A stretch of DNA of 64,000 nt from Nitrososphaeraceae archaeon (GTDB taxonomy: Archaea > Thermoproteota > Nitrososphaeria > Nitrososphaerales > Nitrososphaeraceae): positions 124,001 to 188,000 of the forward strand of contig JALDRC010000002.1 of NCBI GenBank assembly GCA_031316115.1, given 5' to 3'. Of this stretch, positions 1 to 9,143 are shown in pieces. The position numbers were made by a program, and so were the translations under genes. Position 1 is the first letter of the stretch. The number at the start of each line of letters is the position of its first letter. The notes below the pieces were generated by a model, which saw nothing but the letters and a program-made list of their open reading frames with translations, was not told the origin of the DNA and ran no database searches.

Positions 1-1
1 C

Positions 2-306
2 AGCAGCGGATCCGAATACTACCATCCTTTAGAATCATCTTATGTTGATTTAACCGTACAAGATCCTAGAAATGTTACAACTGAAAATTTTTCAGGTTTA
101 ACAGACGAAAAGGGATTTTTCACACACACATGGAATATAAATGAAAATGCCTAAATTGGAAAATATATGATTTATTAGATATAATTGTTCCAGGATACAA
201 ACCATTAGCAAAGTCAAAAATATTTACTTTTACTTCTGGAAATACTACTGAAAACGCAACGAATCTTGGAATATTTTTTACTATTTGTAATCGTGTACAG
301 CAATAA
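2..306 (+). pseudogene. Decayed C-terminal end of an exported Ig/macroglobulin-like domain protein
   Basis: The window opens inside a coding frame (2-154) that reads as a beta-sandwich segment with V-D-L-T-V, G-L-T-D-E-K-G-F-F and T-W-N-I, typical of Ig-like or MG2-like domains of exported archaeal proteins. The frame meets TAA at 152-154 where a Lys codon (AAA) would keep it open. Similarity resumes as G-K-Y-M-I-Y and, after a one-base loss near 177, as D-I-I-V-P-G-Y-K-P-L-A-K-S, ending with TAA at 304-306. A nonsense change plus a frameshift mark it as a pseudogene. The 5' part lies outside the window, so the full architecture is unknown. Confidence 0.55.
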
Positions 307-330
307 TGCTTAGTTATTTATGCTTTATTC

Positions 331-438
331 CTATAAAAACACTGATTTTTCCTCATAACATCAGTTATAATCTATAAAAACACTGATTTTTCCTCATAAC
401 ATCAGTTATAATCTATAAAAACACTGATTTTTCCTCAT
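331..438. repeat. 41-bp tandem repeat, about 2.6 copies
   Basis: A 41-bp unit starting CTATAAAAACACTG and ending CAGTTATAAT is repeated at 331-371 and 372-412, with a partial third copy from 413 to about 438. The copies are essentially identical, so the duplication is recent. It lies just 3' of the decayed exported gene and encodes nothing evident. Short self-complementary bits (ACTGAT / ATCAGT) sit within each unit. Confidence 0.85.
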
Positions 439-965
439 GATAGTCATTTCAAAACAAATCTTGATGGAGTTTGGTGATAGAATTTAAGATTTATTGTTAA
501 AAAAAACCAAATGCTTAAATTAGCTTTAGGTACAACGATACATATCAACAATTTAAAACTATCGTGATTTTTTTTATAATTTATAAAAAATATGCAATAA
601 CAATTAAGGTAAGATATTTTATCTAGCTGATCGTTCCTTATAGTCTAAGCTAATTCTTTATTGTCAACGAGATAAATTGAATGGAATAATTCGTATAACT
701 CACTAGTTAAATAAGCGATGTTTTCACCTAATTTACTTTTGGTCGAAATTTGTAATGATAAAATACAAAAGAAAAAATGAATCAAAAGATGTAAAATAGG
801 AGATTATAATATCCAGATATATTTATAAATGTAAAATCTTAGCATATTTTCAATTTACCATTTATTATACCAATTAGCATATATTTTCTAATCATAGTTT
901 ATTATAATCCTATCTCATATGGAGTAAAGTTATCTACCATCACGTTTATTCAGTAATATCACAAC
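439..965. other. Intergenic, no gene seen
   Basis: AT-rich sequence with many stops in all frames. I see no RNA-like GC-rich island. It separates the tandem repeat from the first readable codons of the IS630-type transposase. Confidence 0.5.
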
Positions 966-1574
966 TGTGTATTCAGAAAATGAATTGATTAAATTATACA
1001 ATAAGGAAGCGAATCCCAAGGTAAAGGAAAGACTACTTTTTGTAATAAAAGTAAAATAAGATAATATTATTCCTGTTTATGCTTGTGATGAATTACATAG
1101 AAGTAGACCTTGGGACTCATTTGGTGGGATAGATTCTCAATAGAAGGAGTGGAAGGATTAAAAAACAAACTAAAAAGTGGTAGAAATCCCGATATATCTA
1201 AAGAGACATTACATGAAATAAAAAATGAATTAACATCCAGCAAACAGGGTTGGACTACAAAACAGGTAAAAGATCTGATAATAAGAAAAAGTGGAATAAA
1301 ATATCATTTTGCGCATATATACAGACTCATGCACAAGTGGGGATTCAAACAGAAGGTACCAAGAAAAGTTCATATAAACACAGCATCAAAAGAAGAGAAA
1401 GAAGATTTTAAAAAACAGCCAGAAAGATACTGGATACTATCCAACAACAAAAAGAAGAAGAAGGTTTCACAGTAGTATCTACAGATGAATCATTCTTCTT
1501 CTATGATTCCCTTGTAAGAAAAGTATAGATAGTAAAGAATGAAAAACCAGTTGTAAGAATCACAGGATCCCATT

Positions 1575-2612
1575 CGCAATCAGTAGATCTCTTGTGCAAT
1601 AGAAGCGCTTACAGCTATATTCCTCTTTTTTAGCAGTTATTTCATAGATTTGCTAAATTACAATAGATTATCTAAAAAACCATTATTGTTCAGATCATTT
1701 ACAGGATTGGAATTATCGGAATTTGATTCTATTTGCAAGGAGGTAGAATCAAGATATCCAAAATATGAGATTAAACGATTATCTAAAAGGAAGAGAAAAA
1801 GAAACATAGGTGCAGGAAATCATTTCAAACTGAAAGTGAGAGATAGATTTCTCATGCTTTTAGTATACTACAAACTATACATAACACATACACTTGCTGG
1901 TTTTCTATTTGATCTGGATCAAAGCAATGTACGTAGAGATATACGATATATGGAACCTGTAGTATCAAGTTGCATTCCACTACCTCAAAAGTTATACAAT
2001 ATTACAAGAAGATTGAGAACTGTACAGGAAGTAGAACTATATTTTCCAGGATTTAAAGTATTTATTGATTGTACAGAACAGGAGATACAAAGACCCAAAA
2101 ATAAAAGAAAAAGAAAAAACTATTACTCTGGCAAGAAGAAAAAACATACGGTAAAGACACAATATATGATCAATAAAAAAGGAGAAATACTGCACAAATC
2201 AAATAAGCATAGGAAAGGAAAACAGCACGACTATTCTGTTTACAAAGAAGAACATCCAAGAACACCACCACAAGTAGAAAATTATTATGATCTTGGATAT
2301 TACGGAATAGAAAAAGATTTTCCTGATCTTAAAGCAGTATTACCAGTAAAGAAGAAACGTAATATTGAACTCACCAGAACAGAAAAGAGATACAACAAAA
2401 AACATAGTAGACAGAGAGTAATTGTAGAACATACTATCTGTAGGATAAAGAAATTCGGTATTATGGGAAGCAGATACAGGAACAGACTAGAGAGATATGA
2501 TGTAATGTCAGATATTGTTTCTGGTTTGATTAATTATAGAATAATACACAGTAGAAGATAATAACTGTAATTGATTGTAATGAAAAGATAGTGTAGATTT
2601 TATCTAATTGCG
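1575..2612 (+). mobile_element. IS5-type insertion sequence nested in the IS630 relic
   Basis: The interruption of the IS630 transposase spans about 1575-2612. The ends share an imperfect inverted repeat: CGCAATCAGTAGA on the left, and CGCAATTAGATAAA read from the right end on the opposite strand. The element is about 1.04 kb and carries a single transposase gene. I could not define the target duplication with certainty because the host gene is decayed. Confidence 0.65.
1650..2561 (+). CDS. IS5-family transposase (DDE_Tnp_4 type)
   Basis: The 303-residue protein has the layout of IS5-group (ISL2/IS1031-like) transposases. An N-terminal helix-turn-helix region (about residues 50-110, with T-L-A-G-F-L-F-D-L-D-Q-S-N-V) precedes an RNase H-like DDE domain. 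The likely acidic triad is Asp in F-I-D-C-T-E-Q-E (about 140), Asp in Y-Y-D-L-G-Y-Y-G (about 215) and Glu in I-V-E-H-T-I-C-R-I-K-K-F (about 260). It is very basic, as expected for DNA binding. The start used is TTG; no better in-frame start is visible just upstream. The frame is intact, so the element may still be active, unlike its IS630 host. Confidence 0.85.
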   Translation: MLNYNRLSKKPLLFRSFTGLELSEFDSICKEVESRYPKYEIKRLSKRKRKRNIGAGNHFKLKVRDRFLMLLVYYKLYITHTLAGFLFDLDQSNVRRDIRYMEPVVSSCIPLPQKLYNITRRLRTVQEVELYFPGFKVFIDCTEQEIQRPKNKRKRKNYYSGKKKKHTVKTQYMINKKGEILHKSNKHRKGKQHDYSVYKEEHPRTPPQVENYYDLGYYGIEKDFPDLKAVLPVKKKRNIELTRTEKRYNKKHSRQRVIVEHTICRIKKFGIMGSRYRNRLERYDVMSDIVSGLINYRIIHSRR

Positions 2613-3202
2613 CAAATCATCTAGTGTTTTTTGGTGCTACAAGTCTTGATGGAAAACAGATATTCAAACAATATGTTCGGTTTAATGCAAGTATATTTTT
2701 AGATTATCTAAAACAAATACATAGGAAATTTCCAAAATGCTACATTTTTCTGGATAAGGCAAAATAACACTACAGATCAAAAAAAGTATTGGAATATTTT
2801 GATAAACACAAAAAAGATTTGATTCCAATATATCAACCGACAACATCTCCAGAGTTTATGGTACTAGAAGAGATATGGCATATAGCCAAGAGCGATCTGC
2901 TTGTTCTCCAGTACTATTCATCATTTACAGATTTTAAAAATAAAATATCGCAATATTTCAGAACAAAAAGGTTCAATCTGGATATGAGAAACTATCTTCT
3001 TTCTAAAATTGACAATTAGAAAACACAAGCTAATTATTTGGTATAAATAAGGGGTATGTACACATTGTTCAAATTCTTTTTTTGTCATTATTTCAAGATT
3101 ATCTCAGAATATTCTTAATAATAGTGAAATTTGAAATAATGTATTGTTCCAACAATTTTATTATAACGATATTACTAACTTGCAATGTGTTATGTATATA
3201 TC

Positions 3203-3316
3203 TTAATGACCTATTATTTTGTTATTATAGAATTTAATAAATTGTTGACAGTTCGCTATCATCTGAACGATACACTCATTACCTTCCCAGTTTGGCCCTT
3301 TTCCTATACCGGCCAT
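3203..3316 (-). CDS. Very small ORF, 37 aa, unknown
   Basis: A minus-strand ATG ORF begins M-A-G-I-G-K-G-P-N-W-E-G and ends with a basic, aromatic tail. It coincides with a patch of higher GC than its surroundings, the only reason to suspect coding. I do not recognise it. It could be the start of a truncated gene or chance. The plus-strand ORF over the same bases looks less protein-like. Confidence 0.25.
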   Translation of the reverse strand: MAGIGKGPNWEGNECIVQMIANCQQFIKFYNNKIIGH

Positions 3317-3499
3317 AACATGTTGTATACAAGTTTATTACAGAAAGAATCAAAACTAATTATAGATTGGAATAGAAATTAGAATTGCGAATCCTGATCT
3401 ATAAGTATCTGTAACGGATTTTCATACTTTCTAATGATGTATGTTAATAAATGGATCAGTATATAATTATGTTCTAAATTTGATTAATGATAATATATC

Positions 3500-4150
3500 T
3501 AATATTATCAAAAATAAAGCAATCATGTTCCTTCCTTTTTTTACAAACTTAAGGTCGATCTATTTATTATTTTGGGAAAATTTACGTTCATCATCTATGT
3601 TTTACTTTTCTTTCTGGCTTTGGTGATAGGAGCATTGTTCAATATATCCATATTATATCCTGTTTAATGCAATATCAAATTTTTATGTAGTATCAAAGTA
3701 GAAGATTTCCTTGTCGCTCATAAATAATGAGGTAGCTATATATCTTAACTATATTATTATTTTTATATCTTTTTATCTTTTTTGTAAGTTCTATGTGGCC
3801 GTTTAGAATGATCTTCTAATTCATCCAATCTTACTTTTTTATATCTTTTTCAATATCTGAAAAATTTCATAATGTATATGTATACATGTTTACAGCCTTA
3901 ACTTATTCTAATACATCCTTCCAGTCTTCCTCTTATACATAATATTCTTTTACCCTCTAGATATTGATTATGCTGTCTAGGCTGTTATAAGTCAAGTGTC
4001 TTGTTAGATATTAGATCATTAATTAAAATCAATAAATTTTTGAATATCTAGTCAATACTTTTAGAAGAGGAAGTTATGACATTGATATGACATTTGACTA
4101 CTACTAATTATTATCATGTAAAAGAGTAACAGATGGCATGATAATCCTTT
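3500..4150 (-). pseudogene. IS481-type transposase relic, copy 1
   Basis: This stretch is recognisably similar at the DNA level to the minus-strand relic at 11750-12667. Shared landmarks include AAATTTACG followed by a T-rich block and GG[C/G]TTTGGT (about 3575-3630), TGTATACATGTTTACAG (about 3880) and AGAGTAACAGATGGCATG near 4125. Read on the minus strand, the better preserved copy gives an integrase-like transposase. This copy is shorter, has lost part of the middle and has no open frame. Its 5' end lies about 110 bp beyond the 3' end of the 5S rRNA gene. Confidence 0.6.
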
Positions 4151-4265
4151 TATTTCTACAACATTTTGAGAGATAAAGTTATAATAAATAATTCTTTTTG
4201 TAGAAGGTATATTATCCAATATTTTAATGTAAATCGATTATAAATTTCGTATTTTTATTATTTTT

Positions 4266-4379
4266 CCCTCTGCAAGTAAGAGGCTTTTTTCGGCCAGTCC
4301 CGTATTTGGCCTTTCCTCTATACCTTAATAGTGCACCGGGGAACGGGACCGAAACCCGTTTCACCATTTCTGCAGAGGG
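4266..4379 (-). rRNA. 5S ribosomal RNA
   Basis: A 114-nt GC-rich island in very AT-rich sequence. Its ends form a perfect 9-bp terminal helix (CCCTCTGCA with TGCAGAGGG, helix I). On the minus strand the centre reads GGTCCCGTTCC, then 13 nt, then TTAAG. This has the same spacing as the conserved 5S segment GGTCCCATTCC...GTTAAG that forms helix III and loop C. Further 3', AGAGG pairs with CCTCT and GGCCA with TGGCC, matching helices V and IV. The strand is set by the loop C consensus. No 16S, 23S or tRNA lies nearby, in line with the stand-alone 5S genes seen in Thaumarchaeota. Confidence 0.85.
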
Positions 4380-4401
4380 TTAATTATTATAGCACAACTT
4401 A

Positions 4402-4411
4402 GTATTAATAA
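4402..4411 (-). promoter_or_regulatory. Probable TATA box of the 5S rRNA gene
   Basis: Reading the minus strand, GTTATTAATA lies centred about 27 nt upstream of the 5S 5' end, the expected distance for an archaeal TATA box. Placement is by spacing only, since AT-rich sequence gives many such matches. Confidence 0.4.
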
Positions 4412-4769
4412 CTTAAAGATAAATCATTAAATGATCCATCATTATGGATAAATAATAATGGTGAGGCCAATTCACCTTTAAAAAATGCGGTAAAAAATCA
4501 AAATATATCAAATAAATAGAATTGTTATGTTTTACTATAACTATTATACAATGGTGTATTTTATCAATATAAAGGGTTAATATGAATGATAATAAATCAT
4601 TTACTTAAAATAAAAGTGCAAAGGTAATTATTTTTTTAATTCGTTAAAAAATCTGAAATTTGTAGTAAAAATTTTCAATCTAAATACATGTTTTAATTTT
4701 TTAAGATTTGTTCAATCTTGAAAGTATTATCTTTATATTTTATGAAATACATAATAATTTGAAAATAAA
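4412..4769. other. Intergenic between the 5S and dps promoters
   Basis: AT-rich spacer. TTTATATTTTA at about 4731-4741 lies roughly 30-38 nt before the dps ATG and is a reasonable TATA box. Nothing else stands out. Confidence 0.4.
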
Positions 4770-5279
4770 ATGGAATCAACATTATTAAGGACAAGTAGTA
4801 TGGATATAGACATAGGCCTTTCTGAAGATTCTCTTAACGGAGTTATTAAAATATTAAATAACTTATTAAGTGACGAATATGTCTTATATACCAAAACTAG
4901 AAATTATCACTGGAATGTAGTAGGATCTCATTTTAATGATAGACACAAGTTCTTTGAAGAACAATATGAAATACTGGATGAAATAATTGATGAAATAGCA
5001 GAACGAGCTCGTCAACTTAATGGTAAATCGTTAGGCACTCTAAAGGAATTTTTAGATTATGCAAGGATAAAAGAATTTCCTGGCAAGTATCCAAAGGATA
5101 CTGAAATGATATCAAATCTTCTCTCAGACCATGAACAGATTATAAAGACATTAAGGAAGAATGCAGATGAATGTGAAGATCCCTATCATGATATGGGAAC
5201 AAATGATTTTATTATAGGTATCATGGAAAAACATGAAAAAATGGCTTGGATGTTAAGATCACATTTAGACCAAGCTTAA
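4770..5279 (+). CDS. dps: Dps-family ferroxidase / DNA-protecting mini-ferritin
   Basis: The 169-residue protein matches the Dps family along its length (usual size 150-190). Dps dodecamers oxidise Fe(II) with peroxide and store iron, protecting DNA from oxidative damage in the cytoplasm. The intersubunit ferroxidase ligands can be placed: His47 in Y-H-W-N-V, His59 and Glu63 in R-H-K-F-F-E, and Asp74 and Glu78 in D-E-I-A-E. The Dps signature spans residues 46-85. The N-terminal tail (about 20 residues) is acidic rather than Lys-rich, so strong DNA binding is uncertain. It is a single gene with a plausible TATA box upstream and starts at ATG after an AT-rich leader. Confidence 0.92.
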   Translation: MESTLLRTSSMDIDIGLSEDSLNGVIKILNNLLSDEYVLYTKTRNYHWNVVGSHFNDRHKFFEEQYEILDEIIDEIAERARQLNGKSLGTLKEFLDYARIKEFPGKYPKDTEMISNLLSDHEQIIKTLRKNADECEDPYHDMGTNDFIIGIMEKHEKMAWMLRSHLDQA

Positions 5280-5940
5280 AGTATAATTTTTATTATCATA
5301 ATTTTATTTGTCTATTATGAATTACCATTTTATCAAATAATCAAATCGTTTAGAAATTTTCTATCGTTGAAACTATTATATAATTTACGGTACAAAATAA
5401 TTCAATGCAAGGATCCTGAGAATTCTGTGGAGCCGAAGAGAAGTTAAAGCAACAAAAACAGAAGATGGTCAAACAAAAAATGCTTGTGATCAATGTACTT
5501 AAAATACAATGAAATTAAATTAATTAAAAAATTGATCATCTATTATTTTTTTTGAATTTTAAAATTTTACTTAAGTTATTAAAATTGGATAAATAAAAAT
5601 AACTGTCCTGTTACTTTTTGAAAACTGATAAAATATTAATGACATCTTATAAAATATTAATAATATCATGACAAAATATGCTATTTTAAATAATATGTAG
5701 TCCTTTTAAATAATAAAATTAATCTAGTTTTAGGAAAAAAAATGGACAAGATATTTTATCTCTTTTGCTTAACTTTAAATTTTGGTAATTCTCCGAAAAA
5801 TTCGAACTCTACGCTGGAAAATCAAAAAGATAAAACTAAATCCTAGAAATTTTATCTCATTAAAATAATTTATAATTTATGAAATATTATTTGCAATGTT
5901 TATATCCAATGCTATCTATCTTTACTCATAGTCTTATAAT
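5280..5940. other. Intergenic with a decayed short coding fragment
   Basis: Mostly AT-rich. At 5400-5500 two short overlapping frames read ...C-K-D-P-E-N-S-V-E-P-K-R and then V-K-A-T-K-T-E-D-G-Q-T-K-N-A-C-D-Q-C-T. Joined by a one-base shift they resemble the C-terminus of a small Cys-containing protein. There is no start codon or complete frame, so I treat it as debris. Confidence 0.3.
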
Positions 5941-6138
5941 ATGACAACTAACAAAAATAACGATTATTGTAATTTTTTATGCGTAAAATGTCAAAGAAAT
6001 AGCCAATTATATAGTAAACCAAAAAAGAATATAATTCTAGTTTGTCCATATTGTAAAACCAAATGGAAGGTTGATAAAGTTGATAAACATGACAATGATA
6101 CGTATTTAATACATGCTTTGGAAGTAGAATTAATCTAG
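5941..6138 (+). CDS. Small zinc-ribbon protein
   Basis: A 65-residue protein with two Cys pairs, C-V-K-C (after an extra Cys at 10) and C-P-Y-C, about 20 residues apart. The second is followed by K-T-K-W-K-V, as in short zinc ribbons (treble-clef or rubredoxin-knuckle type). It is basic in the middle and acidic at the C-terminus. Such single-domain zinc ribbons are common in Thaumarchaeota and generally of unknown role. The gene stands alone and its ATG directly follows an AT-rich region. A related C-x-x-C reading frame without a usable start occurs at 62179-62323. Confidence 0.65.
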   Translation: MTTNKNNDYCNFLCVKCQRNSQLYSKPKKNIILVCPYCKTKWKVDKVDKHDNDTYLIHALEVELI

Positions 6139-6485
6139 ATATCTTTACTACGGATCAACTAATTTTTTAAAATACGCGATATTTTGATCGATAAATGAGT
6201 TTATTTTATACTTTGATAATAGATATGAATATCCCAGGTATAACAGTTATAATATCCATTTTAAAGCGTTAAACCGTTATTTAAAAAGTACATATTGATC
6301 TTATTTGTTTTAGATGGTACATACAATATATGTTGTCTTTCATCTTCCTTGTTATGCAATACTATTCCAATAGGAAATAAAGAATAACATGTACTTTTTA
6401 CAAGTTATACACTAATTCTAGAGGTATAAAGAATTAACTTTGTATACACATCTTTAAATATGTATAAAAATAACTTGCATCTACT
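6139..6485. other. Intergenic
   Basis: AT-rich spacer with no open frame of note. TTTAAATATG at about 6453-6462 is about 30 nt before the next ATG and could be its TATA box. Confidence 0.4.
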
Positions 6486-7034
6486 ATGTCAAATCAAAAA
6501 GAAGTAGCTCAAAAGGAAATTAAAAATACCCAAGAAAAAACAAGTGAATTTCTAAAGACTCAAAATCAAGAATCACAAAAGAAATCTATATCTGATATTT
6601 CAGAATCAACTAAGGAAAATATCAATCAATATCAAAAAATAAATAGAAACATTTTTGAAAAAAGCATATATGCTACCAACAAATTTCAACAAGAAAATAT
6701 AAAAATAATTCAATCAATATCTGATAATTATAAGGAATTACAAAATAATATTTTCAATACCTATCAGTCAGCTTTTTCACAATATCTACATAATATATCT
6801 GAGTCAAATTGGAAAAATTTTAGTGCACCAGAAAGATATTCAAATATATACAATAAAAGTATTCAACAGATTAAAGACAATAGCATAGAATGTTCTAAAA
6901 GACTAAATGATCTCGCTTTAACATCTACTGAAACATTTAATAATTCTATAGAAATAGCACAAAAATACTATAATGAATCTTTTAAAAACTATTTTAAGTT
7001 TGTAAATGAGATTGAAAAATCTTATTACAACTAA
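6486..7034 (+). CDS. Phasin-like coiled-coil protein
   Basis: The 182-residue protein lacks Cys, signal peptide and membrane segments. It is rich in Gln, Asn, Ser, Lys and Glu and is predicted to be almost entirely helical and amphipathic. A low-complexity N-terminal 50 residues is followed by a longer body with repeated aromatic positions (Y-x-x-x-F, N-W-K-N-F, Y-S-N-I-Y, K-Y-Y-N-E-S-F). This composition resembles phasins and PhaE-like subunits that coat polyhydroxyalkanoate granules, and some Nitrososphaerales encode PHA synthase. That assignment is inference from overall character; no PHA synthase is in the window. A second protein of similar character is at 51926-52294. Confidence 0.6.
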   Translation: MSNQKEVAQKEIKNTQEKTSEFLKTQNQESQKKSISDISESTKENINQYQKINRNIFEKSIYATNKFQQENIKIIQSISDNYKELQNNIFNTYQSAFSQYLHNISESNWKNFSAPERYSNIYNKSIQQIKDNSIECSKRLNDLALTSTETFNNSIEIAQKYYNESFKNYFKFVNEIEKSYYN

Positions 7035-7292
7035 ATTTTTTAAAATTGATTGTTAGAGCAACAGAAAGATATCAATGTTTTTAATCTATTTTTAAAATAA
7101 TAAATTGGTAATGGATTATGGAATTATTATAACGAAGTCGTTTTTAATAATAGTTATAATGACTTTTGATTGACCATTCTTAAAAATATACATAAAAAGA
7201 TTATAGATTAGCTCAATTTAGAGTTTATTTAAATTTATCTAGACAATATTATATAATCTTTCTAGAGAAAATAGAGTTACGAATTATGTTTT

Positions 7293-7451
7293 ATGAAATT
7301 ATCTACAAGAATCTTTCAAAAATTATGGAATACCTTTAGCAAAATCCAAAGGAATCCAAGTCAATGGAAATCTTTTTTTGTACTTTATTTAAACAATTAT
7401 TTTGATCCAAAATTTGTTAATATAACGCTACTAGGTTTTAATCCATTTTAA
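7293..7451 (+). CDS. Short ORF, 52 aa, doubtful
   Basis: ATG to TAA, beginning M-K-L-S-T-R-I-F-Q-K-L-W-N and rich in aromatic and Asn residues. I see no signal peptide or motif. It lies just before the exported fragment at 7483 and could be debris of the same locus. Confidence 0.2.
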   Translation: MKLSTRIFQKLWNTFSKIQRNPSQWKSFFVLYLNNYFDPKFVNITLLGFNPF

Positions 7452-7482
7452 GAGTTAAATATTATTTTGCCTTAAAAATAAT

Positions 7483-7827
7483 ATGTATACAAGATTTTTA
7501 CAGGAGATCAGCTGTTGCTTGTTTATCTTTTTATTTACCTTGATATTGCTTTATAATCCTTCGGTAATCTATAGTCAAGCTCCCCTCTTACAAGGTGATT
7601 CTTCTTTAGCTAAAGGTATAGAAGGACCAGAAAAATTGATAGGAAATTTTACTGCTGGAAAGCCCCCTACGACAACAATTTTTAATTTAACATCGGGATA
7701 TAAAATTGAACCTGTAGTCTGGAATCTAACCGCTCCTTCGAGTATAACATTAGACGATGATGGAAATATGTATATATCTAAAGCAGGTTATCCTTATGTT
7801 CATGTTAACCTTAATTTTCTATTATAA
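7483..7827 (+). pseudogene. N-terminal fragment of an exported NHL/beta-propeller protein
   Basis: The 114-residue ORF has a clear signal peptide (hydrophobic residues 10-30, then Y-S-Q-A). After this comes a short mature part with G-Y-K-I-E-P-V-V-W-N-L and S-S-I-T-L-D-D-D-G-N-M-Y-I-S-K-A-G. This is the usual start of an exported sorbosone-dehydrogenase-like or NHL-repeat beta-propeller, where the next element would be a first propeller blade. The frame stops at 7827 after only this beginning, whereas such proteins normally have several hundred residues. I therefore read it as a truncated gene, with the remainder lost. Confidence 0.55.
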
Positions 7828-8287
7828 TTCATCATATTAAAAATTATCTAAAATAGCTTATGCTAAACATGTCACTTTCCTTTCATTTTTCTGTTTCATT
7901 CTTTTTATTTTCCTATTTTTTAATTCGGCTAACAGGCGGCAAACATCTATTCACCTTCTTTACGAGGTAGTAGTATAGCCCCTCAGATATTGGTTCAGTC
8001 AGAGTCTCACTCTCATATGGAGTATGTTAACTTTGAAACTAGCCTGTATACAAAATGAATTGGTATCCAATAAAGATTTTCATAGAGTCAGAGCCTATCT
8101 GATATTTCATTGCGTTATAAATTAATTTTATTGATATATTTTTTAAGAATTTTTATATGATAGAAAAATATAATACTTTGCTCTATAGTCAATAATTTAT
8201 CATTTTATAATTCAGAAAGATAAAATAAAAATTTAGTTTCTATTTTTTTAAAAAAATCCATTATATTTTGAAACAGTCTCTGATATA
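7828..8287. other. Intergenic with a GC-richer remnant
   Basis: From about 7925 to 8060 the base composition becomes less AT-rich (AACAGGCGGCAAAC, GAGTCTCACTCTC), but no frame is open for more than a few dozen codons. It looks like leftover coding or mobile sequence that I cannot identify. Confidence 0.3.
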
Positions 8288-8719
8288 TTGCCTCCAAAAA
8301 TAAGTATAATTTATAATGAAAGTATATTTAATGGTGACTTGGTCAGTTACAAATATCGTGAAGGCTATAGATTCAGCGATCTAGATATATATCTTCAAAA
8401 TTTGTCTAGCTATCTGCATACGAAAATTATTCCAATAAAAAGTAAAGACATTAAATTTACTGCCTCCGGTTATCCTGAAAGGCTAGAACCCTCTAATTTG
8501 AGTATTACTACATATAAAATAGATGATAATAAAATTAATTTCACTAAAGGTCAGCTAAGGATATTAGAACCACTAAATGCTACAAATAATGAATATTTAT
8601 TTAAAATGAACTTACCATTAGGAGAATATTTTGTTTTAGCTAGTACTACGACTATCCCTGAAAGTTATGATCGAGTGGGAGGCTATGCTATATATTCATT
8701 CAGACTTTTGATAACATAA
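8288..8719 (+). CDS. Probable exported-protein fragment, unknown
   Basis: The 143-residue frame opens after a stop at 8249-8251 and has no ATG; TTG at 8288 is the first usable start. It begins P-P-K-I-S-I-I-Y-N-E-S and has several N-x-S/T sequons, alternating beta-type hydrophobic residues and an ending of the type G-E-Y-F-V-L-A-S-T-T. This suggests the C-terminal beta-rich domain of a secreted or surface protein. No signal peptide is present. It may therefore be the 3' part of a gene whose 5' part is lost, possibly the same locus as the signal-peptide fragment at 7483. I do not recognise a family. Confidence 0.45.
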   Translation: MPPKISIIYNESIFNGDLVSYKYREGYRFSDLDIYLQNLSSYLHTKIIPIKSKDIKFTASGYPERLEPSNLSITTYKIDDNKINFTKGQLRILEPLNATNNEYLFKMNLPLGEYFVLASTTTIPESYDRVGGYAIYSFRLLIT

Positions 8720-9143
8720 TTATTTTAATCAATTTTTAATTTTTAATCTTTATACTTAAGTTAATTTTTGTTTTACAGGGAGAACATAAATATTGAATTT
8801 CAATCTTGATTCAATTTATTGGAAAATTAGTCTAGATTTTTGATCAAATATATGAGTTTTATATTTTAGTTTTAAGTAAATATGATACATGAATAATGAG
8901 TAGTGAAGCGTTGTTTTGTCTTCTATTGGTTGGTTTTATGTATTCCAGACTAAATAATTCTATTGTTTTATTCTATGTAAAAATTCTATTTATTCATTTG
9001 AACCATAAATTTTCTATGATTAATAACAGATTTCTTTATTTTTAATGTAATTTTTAATAACATTATTGTGTATATTTTAGTAATGACAAAACAATATTCT
9101 AATTTTCTCATCGAAAAAATATACATCGTGGAGGGATAAAACC
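8720..9143. other. Intergenic
   Basis: No convincing gene. GGAGGGA at 9131-9137 sits a suitable distance before the next ATG and is one of the few good Shine-Dalgarno-like sites in the window. Confidence 0.4.

Larger units (their letters stand above)
966..3019 (+). pseudogene. IS630-type transposase, decayed and split by another insertion sequence
   Basis: Reading across frames gives an IS630-family transposase. It has an N-terminal helix-turn-helix region (N-E-L-I-K-L-Y-N from about 975), then W-D-R-F-S-I-E-G-V-E-G-L, then Q-G-W-T-T-K-Q-V-K-D-L and the H-I-Y-R-L-M-H-K-W-G-F signature (1110-1475). The first DDE block, S-T-D-E-S-F-F-F-Y-D, follows after a frameshift near 1480. Homology stops at about 1574 and resumes at about 2613 as H-L-V-F-F-G-A-T-S-L-D-G-K and F-L-D-K-A-K, ending at 3019. 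In-frame stops (at 1052, 1527 and in the 2760s) and at least two frameshifts show that it was already non-functional or decayed after the second element landed in it. Confidence 0.8.

Noticed and set aside
3441-3626. Plus-strand 61-codon ORF
   Set aside because: Antisense to the IS481-type relic, as shown by similarity to 12150-12280.
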